This document shows positions 57,618 through 64,000 of a DNA stretch of 64,000 bases, piece after piece. A program made the position numbers and the translations under genes. The notes under the pieces were generated by a model that saw only the letters and a program-made list of their open reading frames with translations, did no database searches and was not told the DNA's origin. Origin of the DNA: Catonia carolina (lineage: Eukaryota > Arthropoda > Insecta > Hemiptera > Achilidae); contig JAQMRL010000001.1 of NCBI GenBank assembly GCA_035578175.1, forward strand, positions 370,815,720 through 370,879,719, written 5' to 3'. Numbering within the stretch: position 1 is the stretch's first letter; each line of letters starts with the position of its first letter.

Positions 57618-60600
57618 AAATATATATTTTCTAACCACCAGAATACGGTAACATAAAACACTTACCTATGTTTATAGCGCTTTCGTGTATCTTGTACACA
57701 TCTTCAGTAAATTAACATTTATTACAAGTCAAAATTTAAAACTTCCTGCTCCTACCATGGTAGATAAGGAAGGAAAGATAAGGATGTTTCCTTATCTACC
57801 ATGGTAGGAGCAGGAAGTTTTAAATTTTGACTTGTAATAAATGTTAGTTTACTGAAGATGTGTACAAGATACACGAAAGCGCTATAAACATAGGTAAGTG
57901 TTTTATGTTACCGTATTCTGGTGGTTAGAAAATATGTATTTTAATTTTAAATAATACGGCTGTTTAAAAATCCTACATAGGATGTTTAATAAAAAAAAAA
58001 TATATATATATATTGAAATATATATCTTCTAACCACCAGAATACGGTTAACATAAAACACTTACCAATGTTTAAACATTGGTAAGTGTTTTATGTTACCA
58101 TATTCTGGTGGTTAGAAAATATATATTTCAATTTTAAATAATACGGCTGTTTAAAAATCCTACATAGGATGTTTAATAAAATAAATATATATATATATAA
58201 CGTTTTGAAGAAACCAAATGTTTCTAAACTGTGATGTTACTTAATGGACTAATAGATATGTTAATTATGTTCTGAAATGTCAATGCTCTTCAAAGGGTTA
58301 AGAAAGAATAAGGTGTGACTGTACCTGAAAACTTGTTTAAATAATTCCTTCACCATAATTAAGAAGTATATAAGGAAAAAGTTTAATGACAGAAGTTGAT
58401 ATCATACTAACCAGCATTTCTAATGTCACAGTATGTGTCAACAAATTATGTTCATCATTCAATATACCGCCTTTGTTTGGACCAGGTGGCAGTACTTTAC
58501 TTCTCCTCTGTTCAGGAAATTCTTCTTGTAGAACCTTCCAGAAAGGTCTCATCCACTCAACACAATATCTTACATCACCTTCACCAAATCCTGAAAAGGT
58601 CACATAAAAATCATTTAATTTTGGTATCAAAAATTAATTACTGCTCCTGTAAAAGATTTCATTATTAAAATCAATGAGGGTTAAGTCTATCCATCCATTT
58701 CATAATCTTATATTGGAACTGCATTAATATCAAGAGCTAATTTACAATTTTCCTGAGGAGGATGCAAGTGTTTGAATAGTAAAACTGCTGGGGGTCTAAA
58801 ATATTGTTTAGAAATCTGTGTTACAGTACAGCATTGTGAGGTCATAACAGGATTTTCATACTTACACAATCGTTATTTTAGCTAGTAAAATCATTTTTGT
58901 ACAGATGCATTTTTCTACAGTTTATCAGACCTTGTTTTTTGTCAAGTTTTTCAGTTTTTTATTGTTTATGCTTCAGGAAGGGATCAACATTATAACAAAA
59001 GCCAGCCAGAGAAAGAATCAACACTTCTCTTTCCTACACTCCCTTAACCATCTTTATCTAATTCTAAACTGAGAAACTTAAGCAAGTAAGGTTGATGAAC
59101 CTTACAGGTCATAAATTTTCTGACAAGTACTGCAACACAAGTTCTCACGTATGGTGCTGAGATTTGGGCACTAACGACTAGCTGTAAACTGAAAAACAGG
59201 AAAAGGTGTGGAGGATTTTTTGGCTGTGGAGAAGATTGTGAAGTGTAGGTCATGTGCTTTGTCCATAACGGGCAGGTAGAGGGTTTAATTATTTGCACTC
59301 AATCTGCTAGTTAAAGGGCTATAAAACAGTTCTGTTTCTTATCACATGGTCAGCCAATTATATGACAAGCATTTAAGAACAGAAGTAGAGGTGTTAAGAG
59401 ATAATAGTCAAGAGTTATCTCCTCTGAGTAATGAATTTCATTATACAGCCAGACCTTGTGGTGAATGAAGTGAAGGTATCATTTGCAGGGTGGAGAGTGG
59501 CTTTCCAAAAGGCCTGGGATACTGATAAACATACTTTTCTACTCAGTGAGGAAGGCAATTACAAACCACCTCACTCCTCATTTACTTAGTAAATCCTCTA
59601 GAGATTCAAACCAGCCTTTCGGTTGATGACCTAAGCCACAAACATTTGGTCATGTGCAGAGAATGATGGATAAATGGGCATGGTTAAGCAAACCAAGACA
59701 GTACTACGGTAATTAAAGGTTACAAAAGAGGTGGATGATGTTGAGAATAATGAACGACAAGAGGTAGAAATAGAAGGTAGGAGATGGGAAAGTCTGCAGA
59801 GAAATTTTTGGGGAGAGACTTAATGAACCATAATTCAGAGGATGATGTGTACTACAAGTTTCTAAAACAAACTGCATGCCTCAAAAAATCTTGTAGTTGC
59901 AAACAAAACAATGTAAGATATTACAACCAAAAAGAAAGTTTCCATTACTGAGCACCATGTTGTAATTTCTTTAGTTTATTTTAAAGATTACGCACAAAAG
60001 TGTTTTGTTTAAGTATCTTAAAACAAACAAGCTGATTCTGGTCTACTTGAACAAAAACTAAATGTGCCAATTTGTTTAGGCCTTCCATATTTAAGACTAA
60101 TATTTACAACTTCCACAGTAAAAAGTAATCAGCAGTTTGTAAGAAAATCATATTTACAGCAAAAACAAAACTATACAGAAAATTATATACTTACAATCTT
60201 TTTTCATGATGCATCGATATCCACTATATATCCATATTTATAGGGAGCAAGACAAAAAAAAACAAACGGTAACATGTAAAATAACTATTACACATTTAAA
60301 AATAAATCTTTATAATGCATCCTGCAGTTTGAAATTATTTCTATTTCATATAATGAATTAATATAATAATTTCACCAACCTTGTTTTTAAACTGTGTCAC
60401 CTTTATTTTAATTCTTACTTACACGTGTTTCGGTGGATCCACCATCATCAGAGTAAATAAAACGAAACACGTGTAAGTAAGAATTAAAATTAAGGTGACA
60501 CAGTTTAAAAAGAAGGTTGGTGAAATTATTATATTAATTCATTATATGAAATAGAAATATTACACATTTACTTCAACAGAGATAAAAACACTGCAACATA

Positions 60601-63600
60601 CTTTTTAAACAGAAATGTTTAAAAAGGTTTTTTGAAAAGTAAAACAAAACTTCCAAAAAATAGTCGTAAATTTTCACAAAAACTATTAAGTGTTAATGGC
60701 ACACACTAGAGAAAAAATGTACAATAAAATATTAAAATTATTAGATAAAATTAATGTTTAATTACCTGAGACACTAAGGGCTAGACTCCTAGAGCAAGCA
60801 AGGTACAAACAAGATGCCGCCAGTATGCGATATGAAAATTTTAAACAATTGATATCTAATGTTGATAAATCGAGTAGCTGTGAAATACGTCTAAACAAAT
60901 CGCCAGCGAATTGTGGAAAAATGAAACCAAGGGTATGACGAGCTCTATCTTTATAGCATAATTGTAAGTAGGTACTCAACCAGTTATTGACAGTTACTGG
61001 TGAGAGTTCCCACCCTAGCGCCTAAAAACAAACACAAAATAAAAATAATTAATTTCTATGAAATCAATGAAAGTAATTTTTATTAACCAAATAAACACAC
61101 ACAAAATTAGCAAAGATTAAATAAATTAATGATAATAATACAAAGAGATTTTTGAAACATGCGTTTTAAATACAATTTAAAAAAAGAAACTTCTAAAATG
61201 GCATTCTCAGCAAGGCAGCTGACCAATTGTGGGAAAAATGTTCTACAGTTTATTTTCAAGTAGCCATCTTCAAGTAGTCATCAAGATTAAAAGTAATTAC
61301 AGATCATATTTACCATTTTATGTTCTTAAAAGCCCTAAAACTTGAAAGCACTCATTGAAAGGGCTTATTCTTAAAAATTAACATCTCAGCTTACAACTAC
61401 TACAGCTATTTCACAATTTAGAAAGAATAAAAATTCAGATTCATATAAATGAAAATTCATTAAAAAATTAATAAAATAAAATAATTACCTTTAGTATAGA
61501 CAATTCCATTTTTAAAATTTCATCTTCAGTACATGCACCATCAGTTACATAAGCAAATTCTGCTACTTTCGGTGGGTAAATTTCTTCAACCTTTGATGCA
61601 ATTAAAAGACAAGTGATTCCTGAAATCAAGAAGAACCTTTTTAGAATTTAAGTTGTTAAAAACATTTCCCCCCTTAAATAATTCACAAAAAAAGTAAAAT
61701 TCATAGTTGCCTAAAATTTAGCCCTTATGGAAACAAAGATTTGTTACAAAGATGAATTAACAAAAAACACAAATCATTTTGGTCACAAAAATCAACCTAG
61801 ATAATCTGAGCTGAAGTTCTTTTGCTGATCTGAAAAATTTGGATTAGAGCGGAATTAAATTTTGAGCAGGTAAAGGTACTTTGTGACAATGATATTTTTG
61901 TTGCACACTGAATCCAAAAAATGACACTTTAACAGTGCCTTCATGTTATATTCACTGTAAATTCTTTTCCGTCAGCATCATTAACTAAAATCACAATAAA
62001 ACAAGAGAATGTTGTTGACTTGGGACAAACAGATTATTGGAACGGGAAAGTCATTACTGGGTATTAGACATCAGTCATCACCAAAACAAAGATATACGAA
62101 TATATGGAAAACTATACAACTACTAATAGATAATTTAATAAGTCAAATTAATAATTATCTTTTTTTATTTGAGATTGAATTTCTCAGTACTCGGTGATTA
62201 TAAATGAAATGGACACTTTTGACAGCTTCTTAAACATCAAACTGGTGTATTTGAATATAGTAAATGATATAGGTTTGTAGGGAATTTTTTAAAGTTTATG
62301 TTAGTACAACTGTTGCTAGCATTTTGTCATTGGCTGCTGTTACAACGACCAGTCTAGCAAAATGGCCACTACTCAAGTGGAGAAAGCTTATTGGTGTTCA
62401 TGAATTAGCCAAAACAAACTCGGTTGTGCAACGTCACTTCAGAACAAAATACGGTAAACCACCACCAACAAGGCAATCAATCTATGACTGGTATAAACAT
62501 TTTGAAAACAGTGGATGTCTGTATAAAAGGAAGAGTACTGGAAGACCTTCTGTTACAGAAGAACAAATTGATAGTGTTCGTGATGTTTATGTGCGAAGTC
62601 CAGGAAAATCAAATAGATCAGCAAGTTTAGAATTGCAAATTCCTCAACCGACTGGGTGGAAAATTCTGCGGAAACGTTTGAAAATGACACCTAATAAATT
62701 GCAGTTAGAACCAAGTTTAAATACCAGTGATTAAGTCGTACGTAAAAATTTTTGTCTGGAGATGCAACATTGTGTTGAAAATGACGACGTATTCTTTAAT
62801 TCCCTAATTTTCAGTGATGAATGTAATTTTCACATTAGTGGAAAAGTTAATAGACATAATGTTAGAATATAGGGCACAGAAAACCCAAAAATAACTTAAC
62901 AGCATAAACGCAATTCCCCTAAAGTTAACGCCTTTTGCACATTATCTAGTGAAAAAGTTTACGGGCCGTCCTTCTTTCACGAAGTGTCAGTAACTGGAGT
63001 AAATTATCTGGACATGTTAAACGAATGGTTAATGCCTCAACACCAGGAAGATAGTGATAACTTCATTTTTTTGTACAAGATGGAGCTCCGCCTCACAGGC
63101 CAGAAATTTTCTTGATGAACGTCTTTCTAGACAATGGATTGGCCGTGCAAGTGAAGGAAACATTGTGTTTACACCGTGGCCACCTCGTAGTCCAGACTTA
63201 ACGCCCTGTGACTTTTTCTTATGGGGTTATGTAAAAGACAAAGTTTTTGTACCACCGCTTCCTGTAGATATCGATAATCTAAAACAACGTATTTCAAATG
63301 ATCTTGCCACAGTTGACCATCATATGCTTAATCATGTGTGGGAAGAATTCGACTACGTGTTACAAATGGTGCACACATTGAATATCTGTAAATATTTTCA
63401 ACAAAAACTTAATGAATTCTTCTATATAATCATGTAAGTAATTACCTTAACTTTTCAAAAATAAATTTTCTATAAGCTATCGAAACTGTCTATTTCATTT
63501 ATAATCACCCTGTATTTTGAACTAACCAGGTAGTTCTGTACGTTTGTCAATTTAAATGCATTTTGTTAATCAACAATTTCATTATAAAAAAATTATCTCT

Positions 63601-63827
63601 CTGGGTGCATAGGTACAATAGTACCAGAACAAAATTAACTGTTGAAGATTGTCTGTCCATCATTGTTTTATGACTACTAAATATTTATTATTTATAATCA
63701 AGTTGAAGAACTTACCAATTAACTGTAATTGTTGCTTTGGAACACTAGATTTGGCAGTCAGGTACCTATCTAAGTAATCCATAGTAAGGTAGTAAGTTTC
63801 TCTATGAAGTTTATATACCTCACAAAC
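54871..63827 (-). CDS. CycE: Cyclin E, C-terminal five exons (5' end outside window)
   Basis: Exons on the minus strand are 63827-63716, 61619-61489, 61021-60766, 58590-58412 and 54984-54871. All phases agree, giving 263 residues and a stop. They read from within the first cyclin fold ([20 protein letters not shown]) through [20 protein letters not shown] and [15 protein letters not shown] to the second fold ([20 protein letters not shown]), then a tail with LLTPPSS. These match cyclin E family signatures throughout. Cyclin E activates CDK2 at the G1/S transition in the nucleus. The N-terminal part, including most of the CDK-contact helix, lies right of the window. Introns hold Penelope-like, retroposon and IS630-type insertions. 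Confidence 0.93.
54990..55375. other. Cyclin E last intron, first part
   Basis: Carries a short piece (about 55228-55262) of the 5' end of the 395-bp retroposon on the minus strand (CTGCCTGTTATGGGCAAT). Otherwise AT-rich. Confidence 0.45.
55380..55515 (+). repeat. tRNA-derived SINE, diverged
   Basis: ATGGCGTAGTGGTTAGCATG (A box) and GGGTTTGATTTTCCGG (degenerate B box), followed by an A9 run at about 55503. Confidence 0.65.
55520..56260. other. Cyclin E intron, unassigned
   Basis: ACATAGAAAATTTGGCA occurs near 55555 and again near 56210, perhaps marking an element's ends. A 67-codon minus-strand ORF (56234-56031) is unlike any family I know. Confidence 0.35.
56349..56394 (-). ncRNA. Hammerhead ribozyme-like motif C (minus)
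   Basis: Mirror of motif D: helix I AGUUGA/UUAACU, CUGAUGA (56388-56382), U, helix II GGAUC-CAGG-GAUCU, GAAA, palindromic AGGCCU, then UA. Confidence 0.6.
56484..56978 (-). CDS. Penelope-like GIY-YIG endonuclease domain, left copy (truncated ORF)
   Basis: 164 codons, but the first 15 or so derive from the palindrome centre. The domain has a CX5C...CX2C cysteine cluster (FSCTEDYS ... [11 protein letters not shown]), the paired GIYKI and YIG motifs, conserved Arg in KARFLE, and a [10 protein letters not shown] helix. It ends FDKK. This is the C-terminal endonuclease of Penelope-like retroelements, which nicks target DNA. It differs from the right copy at a few positions (LELLRAF in place of LEHLRAF) and has no RT upstream, so it is not expected to act alone. 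Confidence 0.85.
   Translation of the reverse strand: MQSCIDLYYIYLYNKIINVYNRDQYTIAFKPANGISRYFSCTEDYSLNKYHQSGIYKIKCTDCEAIYIGKTDRSFKARFLELLRAFKNKKKTVSNVAEHLISNKHKITDIENNLEILEICNDKNKLEHLEKYYIYKHKNFKLINHQVNFEQDDLFLLVHLFDKK
56894..57388 (+). CDS. Penelope-like GIY-YIG endonuclease domain, right copy (truncated ORF)
   Basis: Mirror of the left copy and overlapping it at the palindrome centre. It keeps FLEHLRAF, the more usual EH of the family, where the left copy has EL. The frame is intact to TAA. The near-identity of the two copies means the inversion is recent or kept similar by gene conversion. Confidence 0.85.
   Translation: MQSCIDLYYKHLLFYYRDIYNRDQYTIAFKPANGISRYFSCTEDYSLNKYHQSGIYKIKCTDCEAIYIGKTDRSFKARFLEHLRAFKNKKKTVSNVAEHLISNKHKITDIENNLEILEICNDKNKLEHLEKYYIYKHKNFKLINHQVNFEQDDLFLLVHLFDKK
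57478..57523 (+). ncRNA. Hammerhead ribozyme-like motif D (plus)
   Basis: Helix I AGUUGA (57478-57483) pairs with UUAACU (57518-57523, one G-U). Core CUGAUGA (57484-57490), an extra U, helix II GGAUC/GAUCU closing a CAGG loop, GAAA, the palindrome AGGCCU as helix III, U, and A57517 as the predicted cleavage base. It sits just after the endonuclease ORF. Confidence 0.65.
57670..57712 (-). ncRNA. Hammerhead ribozyme-like motif E (minus)
   Basis: CUGAAGA (57707-57701), U, helix II GUGUA-CAAGA-UACAC, GAAA, GCGC palindrome, UA. Helix I is 4 bp (UUUA/UAAA), one pair weaker than in motif F. Confidence 0.55.
57847..57889 (+). ncRNA. Hammerhead ribozyme-like motif F (plus)
   Basis: Helix I GUUUA (57847-57851)/UAAAC (57885-57889), CUGAAGA, U, helix II GUGUA/UACAC closing CAAGA, GAAA (57875-57878), the GCGC palindrome, U, and A57884 as cleavage base. 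Only the core motif and fold are shared with motif D; the helices are different. Confidence 0.62.
58412..58590 (-). CDS. CycE: Cyclin E penultimate exon
   Basis: [20 protein letters not shown] and onward through a Pro/Gly-rich linker (LPPGPNKGG) to [10 protein letters not shown]. It matches the post-cyclin-box region (compare CVKWMVPF). Acceptor TTTTCAG, donor CTG|GTTAGT, phase 0. Confidence 0.92.
58600..59070. other. Cyclin E intron, unassigned
   Basis: Nothing recognised. Confidence 0.35.
59080..59870 (+). pseudogene. LINE ORF2 tail relic split by a retroposon
   Basis: Before the insert the frame reads [19 protein letters not shown] (59140-59195), a hallmark of non-LTR ORF2 after the RT domain. 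After the insert it resumes with [12 protein letters not shown] (59648-59690). Both parts carry stops. Confidence 0.7.
59258..59647 (+). mobile_element. Retroposon of about 395 bp, copy 4, inside the LINE relic
   Basis: The 10-bp duplication GGTCATGTGC (59248-59257 and 59648-59657) flanks it. The duplicated bases are LINE codons for GHVQ, so the LINE was present first. The internal sequence matches copies at 6044 and 39966 with small deletions. Confidence 0.8.
59880..60290. other. Cyclin E intron, unassigned
   Basis: AT-rich; nothing recognised. Confidence 0.35.
60296..60560. mobile_element. Penelope-related inverted repeat with ribozyme
   Basis: The left half (60296-60450) and right half (60460-60560) are inverted copies (CACCAACCTTG ... 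AAGGTTGGTG). The left half carries a complete hammerhead-like motif. The right half begins at AACGAAACACGTG and so lacks the CUGAUGA and helix II part. Confidence 0.72.
60414..60457 (-). ncRNA. Hammerhead ribozyme-like motif G (minus)
   Basis: Helix I UUUACU/AGUAAG, CUGAUGA (60451-60445), U, helix II GGUG-GAUC-CACC, GAAA, the perfect palindrome CACGUG, U, and cleavage base A (60420). It is the cleanest member of the type also seen at 38262 and 38452. Confidence 0.65.
60766..61021 (-). CDS. CycE: Cyclin E exon, second cyclin fold
   Basis: [20 protein letters not shown] through [38 protein letters not shown] to SVSG. The order of motifs is that of human and fly cyclin E. Acceptor TTTTTAG, donor TCAG|GTAATT, phase 1. 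Confidence 0.95.
61025..61485. other. Cyclin E intron
   Basis: Nothing recognised. Confidence 0.35.
61489..61619 (-). CDS. CycE: Cyclin E exon, end of first cyclin fold
   Basis: [43 protein letters not shown]. KxEEIYPP and FAYVTDGAC are strong cyclin E/A-type signatures. Acceptor TTTCAG, donor AAG|GTAATT. Confidence 0.95.
61625..62185. other. Cyclin E intron
   Basis: Nothing recognised. Confidence 0.35.
62190..63512 (+). pseudogene. Tc1/mariner-IS630 element, degenerate, in cyclin E intron
   Basis: TA flanks (62188-62189 and 63513-63514) bound 1,323 bp with 27-bp inverted ends (CTCGGTGATTATAAATGAAA... against CAGGGTGATTATAAATGAAA...). An open frame at 62324-62734 encodes the helix-turn-helix half ([33 protein letters not shown]). 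After a stop the catalytic half is in other frames: [11 protein letters not shown] near 62810, VQDGAPPH near 63070, and [17 protein letters not shown] near 63190-63240. The spacing between the last two Asp residues is clearly longer than the 34 of mariner. It lies antisense to cyclin E. Confidence 0.85.
63515..63710. other. Cyclin E intron
   Basis: Nothing recognised. Confidence 0.3.
63716..63827 (-). CDS. CycE: Cyclin E exon, first cyclin fold
   Basis: [20 protein letters not shown] then [29 protein letters not shown] is the core cyclin-box signature of cyclin E. Acceptor TGTTTTAG, donor ATTG|GTAAGT, phase 1. The next exon upstream is outside the window. Confidence 0.95.
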
Positions 63828-64000
63828 CTAAAACAAACACAATACTACAAAACCACTGAATAAATTCATAAAAAAATTATTTCAACTTTCAAAAGATATA
63901 TAAAAGGAATAGTTGGATGTAAGAATATGTTTTTTGCGGTTGATATGGTAATTTGGGGAGAGAAAGTAGAGGATGAGCAAATTCAGTTGGATGCTTGGAA

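Larger units (their letters stand above)
57620..58200. repeat. Nested inverted repeats of a second Penelope-like terminal sequence
   Basis: 57633-57933 is a palindrome: CTAACCACCAGAATACGG ... GGTAGATAAGG | ... CCTTATCTACC ... CCGTATTCTGGTGGTTAG. A second, smaller palindrome (58030-58118) reuses the same ends. Each is followed by a matching segment (AATAATACGGCTGTTTAAAA) and an (AT)n tract. Motifs E and F sit in the first palindrome. The shared CCACCAG and (AT)n ends link it to the element at 56268. Confidence 0.8.

Noticed and set aside
60758..60979. 73-residue ORF starting MSTYLQ taken as a separate gene
   Set aside because: It is part of a cyclin E exon. The apparent M is a valine/leucine-context internal start created by the search; the frame continues upstream to 61021.

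Overview
The window is animal nuclear DNA, almost certainly from an insect. It is AT-rich, has spliced genes with GT-AG introns, and is loaded with mariner, piggyBac-type, LINE, SINE and Penelope-like elements. The genes are insect-like and the repeat mix would suit a hemipteran, but nothing here fixes the order; that is inference.

Three protein genes can be supported. (1) At the left edge, on the minus strand, is the first coding exon (868 down to 5) of what looks like 5-aminolevulinate synthase. It has a CP heme-regulatory motif at its start, an unusual run of about 30-residue repeats, and the YDxFF-type entry to the catalytic core; the rest lies left of the window. (2) The complete VCP/p97 (TER94, CDC48) gene runs on the plus strand from 8943 to 45346 in 15 coding exons. 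All exon phases join to give one 802-residue protein with both AAA+ domains intact. Intron 1 is 11 kb, and most other introns carry transposons. (3) At the right, on the minus strand, are the last five coding exons of cyclin E (63827 down to 54871), ending with the LLTPPSS phosphodegron and probably followed by a 2.8 kb very AT-rich 3' UTR. Its 5' exons lie right of the window. ALAS and VCP are divergent; VCP and cyclin E are convergent.

The rest is mobile DNA. It includes an apparently intact mariner (22124-23444) and several decayed mariner/IS630 relatives: 1735, 15940, 17075, 20973, 28604, 35405, 41641 and 62190. There are two TTAA-flanked piggyBac-type non-autonomous elements, a 1,011-bp fold-back MITE whose uninserted paralogous site sits next door, and LINE reverse-transcriptase tails. 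A tRNA-derived SINE family is present, as is a separate retroposon of about 395 bp in four copies with 10-12 bp target duplications. A cluster of Penelope-like sequences includes a palindrome of two GIY-YIG endonuclease ORFs.

The most interesting signal is a set of seven hammerhead-ribozyme-like folds on these Penelope-like sequences (38262, 38452, 56349, 57478, 57670, 57847, 60414). They fall into three unrelated sequence families that share one architecture: a CUGANGA core, an extra U before helix II, GAAA, a very short palindromic helix III, and a helix I of 4-6 bp. Several copies are arranged as inverted pairs. Two tandem copies near 50 kb end almost exactly at the predicted self-cleavage position, as expected if the ribozyme defines the RNA end that is inserted.
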